Notes under the pieces: generated by a model
Database searches by the model: none
What the model was told of the DNA's origin: nothing
The model's input: the letters and a program-made list of their open reading frames with translations, nothing else
DNA from: Streptomyces yangpuensis
GTDB taxonomy: Bacteria; Actinomycetota; Actinomycetes; Streptomycetales; Streptomycetaceae
Direction: 5' to 3'
Assembly: GCF_001005295.1 (NCBI RefSeq)
Contig: NZ_LBMK01000001.1
Span: forward strand, 240,976 to 304,975
Length of the DNA stretch: 64,000 nt
Translations under genes and position numbers: made by a program
In this document: in pieces, positions 37,023-47,651 of the stretch
How the letters are laid out: each line of letters opens with the position of its first letter
Numbering within the stretch: position 1 is the stretch's first letter

Positions 37023-38681
37023 GTGGTGACCTTGGATGTTCGGCCTCAGCTGCTCGATGCCCTGTCCGCCCTGCGCGACCGGGTCGCGTCCGTACGTCTG
37101 CCGTTGCCCCTGCCCGGCACCCCACGGGCCCGCCAGACCAGATCCGAGCTGCTCGCGCAGCTCGACGACTACCTCCTACCGCGCCTGAAGGCGCCCGAGG
37201 CGCCCCTGCTCGCCGTGGTCGGCGGGTCCACCGGGGCCGGTAAGTCCACCCTCGTCAACTCCCTCGTCGGACGACAGGTCAGCGAAGCCGGCGTGCTCCG
37301 CCCGACCACCCGCACACCGGTGCTCGTCTGCCACCCCGACGACCACCACTGGTTCGCCGGCATGCGCGTGCTCCCCGACCTGATGAGGGTCTGGGTGCCC
37401 CACGAGGACGACGACACGCCCCCCAAGGCCGCCTCCCGCGGCCCGGGCCGCGGCCGCACCGGCACCGGCAGCGGCAGCGGCAGCGGTGCCCAAGGCGGCC
37501 ACGAGACCCGCGAGATGCGGATCGAGACCGTCTCCAGCCTGCCGCGCGGACTCGCCATCCTCGACGCCCCCGACATCGACTCCCTCGTGGTCGAGAACCG
37601 GACACTCGCCGCCGAACTCATCTGCGCCGCCGACGTCTGGGTGATGGTCACCACCGCCTCGCGGTACGCCGACGCCGTCCCCTGGCACCTCCTGCGCACC
37701 GCCAAGCAGTACCGGGCCACCCTGATCACCGTCCTGGACCGGGTGCCGCACCAGGTCCTCGCCGAGGTCTCCCGCCAGTACGGGGCCCTGCTCACCAAGG
37801 CCGGGCTGGGCGACGTACCGCGCTTCACCGTCCCCGAACTCCCCGAGTCGACCGGCGGCGGCGGACTGCTCCCGGCCAGCGCCGTCGCCCCGCTCTTCGC
37901 CTGGCTCGCCCACCACGCGCAGGACCCCGCCGCCCGGCAGTACGCCGTCGGCCGCACCGCCCTCGGCGCCCTGGACTCCCTGCGCAGCCGGATGCCCGAA
38001 CTCGCCTCCGCCGTGGCCGCCCAGCACGCCGCCGCCGTACGGCTGACCTCGGCCGTCGAGGACGCGTACCGGCGCGAGGGCAAGCGGGTCCGGGGCCGCC
38101 TCGACGGGGGCGCCGTACTGGCCGGCGACGCGCTGACCCGCTGGCGCGGCTACCCCCTCGACACCAGCGCCGGCGAACTGCTCGACTCGCTCGCCGAGTC
38201 GCTCGCCGCCCTGCTCCAGTGCGCCGTCGCCGCCGCCGACGAACGGATCGCCGAGGCCTGGCGCCGTGAACCGGCCTCCGGCGCGCTGGTCCTGCCCACG
38301 CCCGACCGGGAGGCGGGGGAACGTATCGGCTTGGCCGTACGCCGCTGGCGGCGCGTGCTGGAGGAACTCGTCGAGGAGGAGGTGGCCGGACTCGACCGGC
38401 AGCCCGCACCCGACGCCGACGGCGTCGCGGCCCTGCTCGTCGCCGCCCTGCTCGGCGGCAAACGGGCCCGGCCCGCCGGGGAGAAGCTCGCCGAGCGGAT
38501 CGGCGCCCAGGCCGCCCTGCGACTGCGCGACAAGGGCGGGGAACTCGTCGGCGACCACCTCGACGAGGTGCTGCGCGGCGAACGCGACCGCCGCCTCGCC
38601 CCGTTGGAAGCACTCGAAGTGAGCCCGGAACCGCAGGCCGAACTGATCGCCGCGCTGTCCGTACTGCAGAAGGAGAGGTGA
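37023..38681 (+). CDS. dynA: Dynamin-like GTPase DynA
   Basis: A 552-residue bacterial dynamin-family GTPase without membrane helices. The P-loop [10 protein letters not shown] lies near residue 67 and the switch region [11 protein letters not shown] near 182. A Gly/Ser-rich insert ([13 protein letters not shown]) lies between them. A long helical stalk follows to the C-terminus. In Streptomyces, DynA and DynB form a membrane-remodelling pair that stabilises FtsZ rings at sporulation septa. The gene order here, a soluble member followed by a membrane member, fits. The start is GTG 37023 or 37026, with no clear Shine-Dalgarno. Confidence 0.8.
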   Translation: MVTLDVRPQLLDALSALRDRVASVRLPLPLPGTPRARQTRSELLAQLDDYLLPRLKAPEAPLLAVVGGSTGAGKSTLVNSLVGRQVSEAGVLRPTTRTPVLVCHPDDHHWFAGMRVLPDLMRVWVPHEDDDTPPKAASRGPGRGRTGTGSGSGSGAQGGHETREMRIETVSSLPRGLAILDAPDIDSLVVENRTLAAELICAADVWVMVTTASRYADAVPWHLLRTAKQYRATLITVLDRVPHQVLAEVSRQYGALLTKAGLGDVPRFTVPELPESTGGGGLLPASAVAPLFAWLAHHAQDPAARQYAVGRTALGALDSLRSRMPELASAVAAQHAAAVRLTSAVEDAYRREGKRVRGRLDGGAVLAGDALTRWRGYPLDTSAGELLDSLAESLAALLQCAVAAADERIAEAWRREPASGALVLPTPDREAGERIGLAVRRWRRVLEELVEEEVAGLDRQPAPDADGVAALLVAALLGGKRARPAGEKLAERIGAQAALRLRDKGGELVGDHLDEVLRGERDRRLAPLEALEVSPEPQAELIAALSVLQKER

Positions 38682-38685
38682 CGCG

Positions 38686-40530
38686 GTGACCGCCCTGGCC
38701 GACCGCACCGACGACCGCTGGGACGACGGATTCATCGCGCGCTCCCGCCCCCGCCCCGCCGAAGCGGACGAGGAGGACGCCGCCGACGGGAGGGACGAGG
38801 GCGACGAGGCGCTCGTACGGGCCGTCTCCGGCGCCGGCAGCGACGGCGGCAAGTCGTCCGCTCCCCCGCTCAGCCCCGAGGCACAGGCGCTGCGCCAGCG
38901 TCTCGACGCGCTGCGGCAGTTGGTCGGGCTCTCCCGGACCCGGCTCGACGGCAAGACCCTCGCCGAGGCCGGACGGGTACTGGACGAAGCCGCCGCACGC
39001 CGAGGGCTCTCGCCCCAGCACACGGTCGTCGCGATCGCCGGAGCCACCGGAAGCGGCAAGTCCACGCTCTTCAATTCACTCGCCGGGGTGCAGATCTCCG
39101 AGACCGGGCTGCGCCGCCCGACCACCGCCGCGCCCATCGCGTGCAGCTGGTCGGACGGGGCCGCCGGGCTCCTGGACCGGCTGGAGATCCCGGGACGGCT
39201 GCGGCGCCGGCCCCGCGAGACCTCCGAGGCGGAGACCCTGCGCGGCATGGTCCTCGTCGACCTGCCGGACCTCGACTCGGCGGTCGGCGCGCACCGCGAG
39301 CACGTGGACCGCGTACTGGCGCTGGTCGACGCCGTGGTGTGGGTCGTGGACCCGGAGAAGTACGCCGACGCGGTGCTGCACGAGCGGTACCTGCGGCCGC
39401 TGGCCGGACACGCCGAGGTGACCTTCGTCGTGCTCAACCAGGTGGACCGGCTGCCCGGCGAGGCCGCCGACCTCGTACTGGACGACCTGCGCCGGCTGCT
39501 CGACGAGGACGGCATCGCGCTCGGCGAGCACGGCGAGCCCGGTGCCACGGTCCTCGGGCTGTCCGCCCTGACCGGAGACGGCGTCGGGGAGCTGCGCGAA
39601 CTCCTCGGCCAGTTCACGCAGGAGAAGGGCGCCGCGACCCGGCGGATTTCGGCGGACGTGGACCGCGCGGCGATCCGCCTGCGGCCGCTCTACGTCGCCG
39701 ACGGACACGCCGGCCCGGAGATCGGGGAAGCGGCCCGCACCGAGTTCGAGGACCGGCTCGCCGAGGCGGTCGGCGCCTGCGCGGCCGGACTCGCCGCCGA
39801 ACGGGCCTGGCGGCGCAACGCGGGCAAGGCGTGCGGGACCCCGTGGCTGCGGCTGTGGCGCTGGTACGAGAACCGGCGTGCGCCGCGCACCCTGGCGGGC
39901 CTGGCCGCCCTGGCGGCGATCGGCGGCCGGGGCCAGACCGTCGCGCAGGCGCCGGTCGAGGAGGAGGTGACCGCCCGTCAGCGGGTGGAGCAGGCCGTAC
40001 GGGTCGTCGCCGACGAAGCGGTCGCGGGCCTGCCCGACCCGTGGGCGCAGGCGGTCCGGGAGACGGCGGTGCGCGGCGCCGACCGGCTGCCGGAGGCGCT
40101 GGACGAGATCGCGGTGACGCTCGGGGCGGCGGTCGCCGTGCCGGACGCCAAGCCGCCGCGGCCCGCCTGGTGGCCGGCGGCGGTGCTGACGCAGGCCGCC
40201 ATGACGCTGCTCCAGATCTTCGGCGGACTGTGGCTCGTCGGGCAGATCGTCGGGGTCCTGGAGCCCGAACTGATGCCGCCGGTGCTGCTGATGGTGGCGG
40301 GCATCATCGGCGGGCCGCTCGTGGAATGGGCCTGCTCGATCGCGGCCCGGGGCCCGGCCCGGCGGTACGGGCAGGACGCGGAGCGCAGGCTGCGGCAGGC
40401 CGCTGCCGGGTGCGGACGGGCCCGGGTGCTGGAACCGGTGGCTGCGGAGCTGCTGCGCTACCGGGAGGTGCGGGAGCAGTACGCCGCGGTCGCCGCAGGG
40501 GGGAGCCGGTTGTCCACAACCCGCCAGTAA
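38686..40530 (+). CDS. dynB: Dynamin-like GTPase DynB with membrane segment
   Basis: A 614-residue GTPase partner of the preceding gene. The P-loop GATGSGKST lies near residue 123, VLVDLPDLDSAVG gives G3 and VVLNQVDRLPG gives G4. A hydrophobic hairpin with two membrane helices (TQAAMTLLQIFGGLWLVGQIVGV and PPVLLMVAGIIGGPLVEWA) lies near residues 500-545, and a basic amphipathic tail follows. This is the membrane-anchored member of the DynA/DynB pair. AAGGAGAGG precedes the GTG at 38686, only 4 bases after dynA, so they form an operon. Confidence 0.82.
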   Translation: MTALADRTDDRWDDGFIARSRPRPAEADEEDAADGRDEGDEALVRAVSGAGSDGGKSSAPPLSPEAQALRQRLDALRQLVGLSRTRLDGKTLAEAGRVLDEAAARRGLSPQHTVVAIAGATGSGKSTLFNSLAGVQISETGLRRPTTAAPIACSWSDGAAGLLDRLEIPGRLRRRPRETSEAETLRGMVLVDLPDLDSAVGAHREHVDRVLALVDAVVWVVDPEKYADAVLHERYLRPLAGHAEVTFVVLNQVDRLPGEAADLVLDDLRRLLDEDGIALGEHGEPGATVLGLSALTGDGVGELRELLGQFTQEKGAATRRISADVDRAAIRLRPLYVADGHAGPEIGEAARTEFEDRLAEAVGACAAGLAAERAWRRNAGKACGTPWLRLWRWYENRRAPRTLAGLAALAAIGGRGQTVAQAPVEEEVTARQRVEQAVRVVADEAVAGLPDPWAQAVRETAVRGADRLPEALDEIAVTLGAAVAVPDAKPPRPAWWPAAVLTQAAMTLLQIFGGLWLVGQIVGVLEPELMPPVLLMVAGIIGGPLVEWACSIAARGPARRYGQDAERRLRQAAAGCGRARVLEPVAAELLRYREVREQYAAVAAGGSRLSTTRQ

Positions 40531-40629
40531 TCCACAGGCCGGAGCGGGGGACCGGCCGCCGGACGCAGCATGGTCCGTAGCCCGTACGGATGGTCCGTGC
40601 GGGCCGGACGACGGGGGAGGGTGACCGGG

Positions 40630-41040
40630 ATGTACGACACCCAGGTGACGCTGGTGGGCCATGTGGCGACACAGGTCGACTACAAGGAGACGGTGAACGG
40701 TCCGTTGGCACGGTTCCGTTTCGCAGTGACGCCGCGGTATTACGACCGGCGCAAGGACGCCTGGACGGACGGGACCACCAGCTTCTACACGGTGTGGGCG
40801 CGGCGCACCCTCGCGGTGAACCTCGCCGGTTCCGTATCGGTGGGCGAGCCACTGGTGGTGCACGGGCGGCTGCGCGTGCGGGACGACCCGCCGGCCGGGG
40901 AGGGGGGAAACCGGTGGGTCGGTGCGGAGATCGAGGCGACCGCCATCGGGCACGACCTGAACCGGGGGACGGCGGCCTTCCGGCGAGTGGTGAGAACCGA
41001 TCATCCGCTGATGGACACTCAGAAGGCGTCGGTGGGTTGA
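40630..41040 (+). CDS. Single-stranded-DNA-binding (OB-fold) protein
   Basis: A 136-residue SSB-family protein: the OB fold runs from MYDTQVTLVGHVATQVDYKE through FRFAVTPRYYDRRKDAWTDG, FYTVWARRTLAVNLAGSVSVGEPLVVHGRLRVRDD to about residue 110. The acidic C-terminal tail of replicative SSB is missing, so it is the SsbB/Ssb2-like paralogue type. GGAGGG precedes ATG 40630. It follows dynB by 99 bases, probably in the same transcription unit. Confidence 0.87.
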   Translation: MYDTQVTLVGHVATQVDYKETVNGPLARFRFAVTPRYYDRRKDAWTDGTTSFYTVWARRTLAVNLAGSVSVGEPLVVHGRLRVRDDPPAGEGGNRWVGAEIEATAIGHDLNRGTAAFRRVVRTDHPLMDTQKASVG

Positions 41041-41108
41041 GTGTTCGAGGCGGTTAGGATTCCCCGGTACTCACGGGCACCTGGGTCTTTGGCCCGAAGG
41101 GGAAGACT

Positions 41109-42440
41109 GTGTCGATTGCCGTTCCCGCATCCTCCGCTCCTGATCCCGCTCCTGTTCACGCTCCAGCTCCCGCTCCTGTTCACGCTCCAGCTCCTGTTCC
41201 TGCTGCTTCGGTACCCGCTGCTGTTCCTGCTGTCCCTGCTGCTCCCGCCCCCGATTCCGGCGCGGTACGGGGGTCCGCGCGCCGGCCGCTCGCGGCCGCC
41301 CTGCTGGCCGCGGCCCTCGCAGCCGCGCCCGGTGCCCGGGCCGCCGCGGACTCCGGGCCGGGGGCGCCCCGGGTACCGGAGGGCGCGAGCGCCGTGCTGG
41401 ACGGGCTGAAGACCTTCGGGCAGGCGGTCCTCCACGCCGGGGACGGATCGGTGCGGCAGATCCCCGCCGGTCTGTACGAGATGCGGGTCGACGGCGGCGG
41501 GATGCTCCAGACGTACGGGGTCGGGGTGGCGGGCAACGGTCAGCCGCAGGCCCGGTACACGGAGAGCGGCTGGAGCGGCAGCCCGCTGGCGGGCAACGGA
41601 CAGGCCGGACGGATCCGCTGGGTGCTGGAGCACTCCTACCCACAGCTGAACGACCTGGCCGGGCTCGCCAAGGCGGCCGGGGCCGTGTCGCTGACCGCCG
41701 AGAGCGCGGCGGCCGGGACGCAGGTGGCGATCTGGCGGCTCGCGGACGGGGTGCGCGTCGAGGCGGCGGACCCGTCCGCGGAGAAGCTGGCCGACTACCT
41801 CCAGCGGGCGGCGGGACAGATGCCGGAGCCGCCCGCCTCGCTGGGACTCGACCCCGGCGACGTGTCGGGGCCGGTCGGCAGCCGGCTCGGCCCGGTGACC
41901 GTGCGCACCGGCGCGCGGAGCGTGTCGGTCATCCCGGACGCGGCGGCCGTCGCCATGGGGGTGCGCGTGGTGGACGCCGAGGGGAAGCCGCTGGCCACGG
42001 CGGCCAACGGTAGCCGGATCTACTTCGAGGTGCCGGCGGGCACTCCCGACGGGACGGCGTCGGTCACCGTCCAGGGGGCGACCAAGGTGCCGGTCGGGCG
42101 GGTCTTCACCAGCGGCGTCCCCGCCCAGGCGCAGATCGTGGCCGGCTCCAGCGAGTCCGCTGCGACGGCCACGGCGCGGGCGGCCTGGCCGCCGCCCGCG
42201 CCGCCCGAGGCCAGTGCGACCCCGGCCGAGGCCCCGGACCCGGGCGCCGGTTCGGGGGCGGTCGCGCTGGGCGCGCAGTCCGCGTCCCTCGCGACGGCCT
42301 CCCCGGACGAGGAGCGGCTCGCGACCAGCGGCAGCTCGGCCGCGACACCCGTCATCGCCTCCCTGGCGGTGGGCCTTGTCGTGCTGGGCGGCCTCGTCGT
42401 CCTGGTGCTGCGCAAGCGCCCCCTCGACGAGGAGGAGTAG
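41109..42440 (+). CDS. Cell-surface thioester-domain-like protein lacking the cysteine
   Basis: A 443-residue exported protein. Residues 1-50 are Ala/Pro/Val/His-rich repeats (PAPVHAPA), then a signal-type segment RRPLAAALLAAALAAAPGARAAA. The core resembles the TQXA thioester domain of Gram-positive adhesins: MLQTYGVGVAGNGQPQARYTE, GRIRWVLEHSYPQLNDL, then AAAGTQVAIWRLADG with the Gln. The Cys expected after LQTY (normally YCVD-like) is GGG (Gly), so an internal thioester cannot form. A beta domain and a C-terminal membrane anchor with KRPLDEEE follow. The gene sits between ssb and a PAP2/DAGK gene. Confidence 0.8.
   Translation: MSIAVPASSAPDPAPVHAPAPAPVHAPAPVPAASVPAAVPAVPAAPAPDSGAVRGSARRPLAAALLAAALAAAPGARAAADSGPGAPRVPEGASAVLDGLKTFGQAVLHAGDGSVRQIPAGLYEMRVDGGGMLQTYGVGVAGNGQPQARYTESGWSGSPLAGNGQAGRIRWVLEHSYPQLNDLAGLAKAAGAVSLTAESAAAGTQVAIWRLADGVRVEAADPSAEKLADYLQRAAGQMPEPPASLGLDPGDVSGPVGSRLGPVTVRTGARSVSVIPDAAAVAMGVRVVDAEGKPLATAANGSRIYFEVPAGTPDGTASVTVQGATKVPVGRVFTSGVPAQAQIVAGSSESAATATARAAWPPPAPPEASATPAEAPDPGAGSGAVALGAQSASLATASPDEERLATSGSSAATPVIASLAVGLVVLGGLVVLVLRKRPLDEEE
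41148..41195. repeat. 24-bp tandem repeat encoding PAPVHAPA
   Basis: Two nearly identical 24-bp units (41148-41171 and 41172-41195), followed by degenerate pyrimidine-rich continuation. They encode the repeated PAPVHAPA segments ahead of the signal peptide. Confidence 0.8.
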
Positions 42441-42553
42441 GAAGGGAAGCGGAGCCAGGGGACGAGGGAAGCGGAACAGGAGAAGGAAGAGGGAAGCGGC
42501 CGGCGCCGAGCGCCGCGCCGGTTCCGGTACGGGATCCGGGGTAGAGGCAGAAA
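42441..42553 (+). other. Purine-rich intergenic stretch
   Basis: About 75 bases after the preceding stop are almost purely A/G on the plus strand (GAAGGGAAGCGGAGCC and onward). It is not coding. I see no terminator in it. Confidence 0.55.
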
Positions 42554-44032
42554 ATGGTTGATCAAGAACTGACCTGGACCGGCGGCTTCGCGCGGTGGGA
42601 CCGCCGGCTGTTCGACGCCGTGGCCCGCAGGCACTGGCCCGGCGCCGACCGCGTGCTGCCCCGCCTCGGGCGGGCCGCGAACCACGGCGTGCTGTGGGGC
42701 GGGGCCGCCGCGGCCATCGCCGTCTTCGGATCGGCCGGGGCGCGCAAGGCGGCCCTGCGCGGGGCGGCCTCCCTCGCACTGGCCTCCTCCACCATCAACA
42801 CCATCGGCAAGTGGTCCGTACGCCGCCCCCGGCCGCTGCTGGAAGGCGTGCCCGCGGTACGGCAGCTGGCCGTGCAGCCGCAGACCACCTCCTTCCCGTC
42901 CGGGCACTCGGCGTCCGCCTTCGCCTTCACCGCCGGGCTGGCGCTGGAGGCCCCCGCCCTGGGCGCCGCGCTCGCCCCGGTGGCCGCTTCGGTGGCGTTC
43001 TCCCGGGTCTACACCGGCGTGCACTACCCCTCCGACGTGGTCGCGGGTGCCGCCCTGGGCGTGGCCGCCGCCTTCGTCGTACGCCGGCTCGCGCGGGACG
43101 TGCAGGAGGCCCGGGCCGTGCCGGGCGACGAGCCGAAGGCCATCGGGGTCCCGGCGCTGCCCGACGGGGCCGGGCTGACGGTGGTGGTCAACACCGGATC
43201 GGGCACGGCCGCGACCGTGCCCGACATCGTGCGCGCCAGGCTCCCCAAGGCCGAGGTGATCGAGTGCCGGGGCGCGGACCTGCTCCCCGCGCTGGCGGAG
43301 GCGGCCGCGCGCTCCACCGTCCTCGGGGTCTGCGGCGGCGACGGCACCGTCAACGCGGCCGCCACCACCGCCCTGAAGGCCGGGGTTCCCCTGGCCGTGT
43401 TCCCCGGCGGCACCCTCAACCACTTCTCGCTCGACCTCGGCCTCCTCGGACCCGAGTCCACCTGCGAAGCCCTGGAGCACGGGGAGGCCGTCCGCATCGG
43501 CGTGGGCCGCTTCTCCCCGGGCCCCGGCCCCGACGGAGCCCCCGGCTACTTCCTGAACAACTTCAGCATCGGCGCCTACCCGGAGCTGCTGCGCCACCGG
43601 CTGCGCTGGGGCCCGCGCATCGGCGGCGGCCCGGCCGCCCTGCTGGCGGCCTGGAAGGTCCTGCGCGCCGAGCGGCCCGTACGGCTGAAACTGGCCGGGC
43701 GGCCCCGGAGCGTCTGGCTGCTCTTCGCCGGCAACGGCACCTATCACGGCACCGGCCCCACCCCGGGCCGCCGCGACAGCGTCGGCGAGGGCCTGCTCGA
43801 CCTGCGGGTCGTCTACGGCGGCGGGCGGCCCGGCCCCCGGCTGCTGGCCGCCGCCTTCGCCGGACCCCTGAGCCGCTCCCCGGTCCACGCGGCCACCCAC
43901 CTGCGCAGCCTGCGCGTCGGTTCCGTCCCGCAGGGCACCGCCCTCGCCTACGACGGCGAATACGCCAAGGCCCCGAGCGAACTCGTCCTCGACACCCTCC
44001 CGGCCGCCCTCACGGTCTACCGCCCCCTCTGA
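42554..44032 (+). CDS. PAP2 phosphatase fused to a diacylglycerol-kinase domain
   Basis: A 492-residue bifunctional lipid enzyme. The N-terminal PAP2 acid phosphatase has the three motifs KWSVRRPRP, PSGHSASA and SRVYTGVHYPSDV (residues ~80-175). The C-terminal part is a diacylglycerol/sphingosine kinase domain with VVVNTGSGTA, CGGDGTVNAA, FPGGTLNHF and NNFSIGAYP. Such fusions dephosphorylate and rephosphorylate membrane lipids. No signal is present beyond the hydrophobic segments within the PAP2 part. The ATG is at 42554. Confidence 0.92.
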   Translation: MVDQELTWTGGFARWDRRLFDAVARRHWPGADRVLPRLGRAANHGVLWGGAAAAIAVFGSAGARKAALRGAASLALASSTINTIGKWSVRRPRPLLEGVPAVRQLAVQPQTTSFPSGHSASAFAFTAGLALEAPALGAALAPVAASVAFSRVYTGVHYPSDVVAGAALGVAAAFVVRRLARDVQEARAVPGDEPKAIGVPALPDGAGLTVVVNTGSGTAATVPDIVRARLPKAEVIECRGADLLPALAEAAARSTVLGVCGGDGTVNAAATTALKAGVPLAVFPGGTLNHFSLDLGLLGPESTCEALEHGEAVRIGVGRFSPGPGPDGAPGYFLNNFSIGAYPELLRHRLRWGPRIGGGPAALLAAWKVLRAERPVRLKLAGRPRSVWLLFAGNGTYHGTGPTPGRRDSVGEGLLDLRVVYGGGRPGPRLLAAAFAGPLSRSPVHAATHLRSLRVGSVPQGTALAYDGEYAKAPSELVLDTLPAALTVYRPL

Positions 44033-44057
44033 CCACCCCGCCGCGCACCCCCTGGCC

Positions 44058-44098
44058 CCGCAGACCGCCCACCGCCGCCCGGCCCGGGCGGCCTGCGG
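44058..44098 (+). terminator. Imperfect GC hairpin after the PAP2/DAGK gene
   Basis: The outer arms CCGCAG (44058-44063) and CTGCGG (44093-44098) enclose GCCGCCC/GGGCGGC (44074-44080 with 44086-44092), with an interior loop between the two stems. There is no T-run. Confidence 0.4.
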
Positions 44099-44227
44099 CC
44101 CACTGCTACACGGCCCCGGCGCCCCGCCCCGGCGCACCGGGCTCCGACCTACCCATTCGCCCGCGGGTATGGACGTACGGCAAGATGGGGTGTATCTGCC
44201 CACCATCGATCTGCCGGACGGTTTCTC

Positions 44228-45892
<1,665 letters not shown>

Positions 45893-45914
45893 GGGGAGAG
45901 CTGAGGTCACGGCC

Positions 45915-46364
45915 ATGGCCAGACACCAATACCGTTGCCCCCTGCGCTGGGCGGACATGGATGCCTTCGGGCACGTCAACAACGTCGTCTTCCTCCGCTA
46001 TCTGGAGGAGGCGCGGATCGACTTCATGTTCCGCCTCGCGCCGGGGGAGGGCAGCGAGTCCTTCACGGGCGGATCCGTCGTGGCCCGCCACGAGATCGAC
46101 TACAAGCTGCCCCTCGTACACCGGCACGAGCCGGTCCTCATCGAGTCCTGGGTGACCCGGATAGGCGCCGCTTCCCTGACCATCCGCTACGAGGTCAAGG
46201 ACGAGGCGACCGAGGACCGGCCCGAGACCGTCTACGTGCGCGCGGAGACCGTGGTCGTGCCCTACAACCTCGCCGCGGGGCGGCCCCGCCGCATCACGGC
46301 CGAGGAGAGGCACTTCCTGGAGGAGTACCTCGACGAGCCGCGCGCCGAGGCCATAGCGGCATGA
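45915..46364 (+). CDS. Acyl-CoA thioesterase (4HBT hot-dog fold)
   Basis: A 149-residue single hot-dog-fold thioesterase. RWADMDAFGHVNNVVFLRYLEEARIDFMF is the 4HBT signature with the catalytic Asp, and VVARHEIDYKLPLVHRHEPVLIESWVTRIG follows. It hydrolyses an acyl-CoA or aryl-CoA in the cytoplasm; the chain length is unknown. GAGGT precedes ATG 45915 by about 8 bases. Its stop shares ATGA with the next gene. Confidence 0.92.
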   Translation: MARHQYRCPLRWADMDAFGHVNNVVFLRYLEEARIDFMFRLAPGEGSESFTGGSVVARHEIDYKLPLVHRHEPVLIESWVTRIGAASLTIRYEVKDEATEDRPETVYVRAETVVVPYNLAAGRPRRITAEERHFLEEYLDEPRAEAIAA

Positions 46365-47071
46365 GTGAGCAGCTGCGCTTCGCCGACTCCGGGGAGGCGG
46401 CGGACCTCGCCGCCTTCCTGGGCCGGCTGGTGCACTACGACCGGGCCGCCGCCGTCCGCCTCCAGGCGCTCGGCGGCGCGCTCGGCGTGTTCGGGCGCCC
46501 GCCCTCCTTCGAGGTCCTTGCCATCCGCACCGTGCGGCTCGCCGTACCCGTGACGACGCCGCTGGACGTCACCGTGTCCGCCGGTGAGCTGCTGGAGTCC
46601 GTGGACGAGGCCTCGGCCGGGGCCACCGTGCCCGGGCCGGTCACCGGGCCGCCCTGGACCGGGGTGCTCCCGCCCCGCGGCGGCTGGCAGCAGCTGCCCG
46701 GGCTGCCCGGCCCCGAAGCGATCGCGCAGGCCCTGGCGGCCTCCGTCGCCGAGTTCCGGGCCCGTGACGAGGCCCTGCCCGCGCAGCACCGGACCCGGTC
46801 CGAGCGCGACCGCATCGGCCGCGAGATCTGGTCCCGCACCCTGGGTGACACCGAGCTGCCGCTGCGCGTCGCGCACGCCGCGCACTCCCTGGGCTTCCTG
46901 CGGCCGGTGCGGGCCACGGTGCCCGCCACCGCGTCCGGCGCGGCCCCCGACCCGGTGGCGCTGCTGGCCTCCGGGAGCTGGCTGCGGCTGCGCACCCCGT
47001 ACGGCTCCGTCGCCACCCGCCGCCCCGGCGCCACCGGCGGCCTCGGCGCCTTCCGGGTCAGCCCCGTCTGA
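46361..47071 (+). CDS. Conserved actinobacterial protein of unknown function
   Basis: A 236-residue soluble protein with no recognised domain. It is rich in Ala/Gly/Pro, has a Leu/Arg-rich helical N-terminus (DLAAFLGRLVHYDRAAAVRLQALGGALGVFG), a middle stretch GVLPPRGGWQQLPGLPGPEAIAQALAASVAEF and a C-terminal helix bundle. It overlaps the thioesterase stop by four bases (ATGA) and is translationally coupled, so a role linked to ettA/thioesterase is possible. The pattern of conserved Arg and Trp suggests a real folded protein. Confidence 0.75.
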   Translation: MSEQLRFADSGEAADLAAFLGRLVHYDRAAAVRLQALGGALGVFGRPPSFEVLAIRTVRLAVPVTTPLDVTVSAGELLESVDEASAGATVPGPVTGPPWTGVLPPRGGWQQLPGLPGPEAIAQALAASVAEFRARDEALPAQHRTRSERDRIGREIWSRTLGDTELPLRVAHAAHSLGFLRPVRATVPATASGAAPDPVALLASGSWLRLRTPYGSVATRRPGATGGLGAFRVSPV

Positions 47072-47079
47072 CCCGCGCC

Positions 47080-47139
47080 CTGAGGCCGACCGGCCCGAGG
47101 CCGACCGCCCTGAGGCCGACCGGCCCGAGGCCGACCGCC
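47080..47139. repeat. 30-bp tandem repeat after the conserved-protein gene
   Basis: Two exact 30-bp units (47080-47109, 47110-47139), each made of two diverged 15-bp halves around GAGGCCGACCG. It lies between two convergent genes and codes for nothing convincing. Confidence 0.85.
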
Positions 47140-47143
47140 CCGA

Positions 47144-47165
47144 GGGCGCCTCCTCAGGAGGCCCT
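47144..47165. terminator. Short hairpin between convergent genes
   Basis: GCCTCC (47148-47153) pairs with GGAGGC (47157-47162), extended by GGG/CCT with one bulge. It overlaps the stop of the globin gene and can serve both directions. Confidence 0.45.
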
Positions 47166-47568
47166 AGCCCGCCGTGTTGATCATCGACGCGGCGGCGTAC
47201 GTGAGATACTTCCACAACTGCGCCTCGTGCTCCGGCGCCAGGCCCAGCTCGTCCAGCGCCACCCGCATGTGCTTCAGCCAGGCGTCGTGGGCCGCCGCGT
47301 CCACCTGGAACGGCGCGTGCCGCATCCGCAGCCGCGGGTGGCCGCGGTGCTGGCTGTACGTGGTCGGACCGCCCCAGTACTGCATCAGGAACAGCGCGAA
47401 ACGTTCCTCGGCCGGACCGAGGTCCTCCTCCGGGTACATCGGGCGCAGCAGGGGGTCCTCCGCGACCCCTTGGTAGAAGCGCCGCACGAGGCGACGGAAG
47501 GTGTCCTCGCCGCCCACCTGCTCGTAGAAGGTCTGCTCCTGAAGGCCGCCCGGCTGAATCTCATTCAC
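47164..47568 (-). CDS. glbO: Truncated haemoglobin, group II (HbO type)
   Basis: A 134-residue 2-on-2 globin that binds oxygen or handles nitric oxide and peroxide. The group II pattern FYEQVGGEDTFRRLVRRFYQGVAEDPLL with distal Tyr, PAEERFALFLMQYWGGPTTYSQHRGHPRLRMRHAPF with the proximal His (near residue 84), and WLKHMRVAL with conserved Trp are all present. It starts with GTG at 47568. It is convergent with the preceding operon. Confidence 0.93.
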   Translation of the reverse strand: MNEIQPGGLQEQTFYEQVGGEDTFRRLVRRFYQGVAEDPLLRPMYPEEDLGPAEERFALFLMQYWGGPTTYSQHRGHPRLRMRHAPFQVDAAAHDAWLKHMRVALDELGLAPEHEAQLWKYLTYAAASMINTAG

Positions 47569-47651
47569 CCGACCATCGTCTCAGACGCCCGGTACCGTCC
47601 GGGGGTGCCTTCGCGCTCGCACCTGAGGGCCCGCCGCAGGACAGTGGAGGC

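Noticed and set aside
37176..39617. An 813-residue minus-strand frame across dynA and dynB
   Set aside because: Antisense shadow; both dynamin genes on the plus strand have P-loops and ribosome sites.
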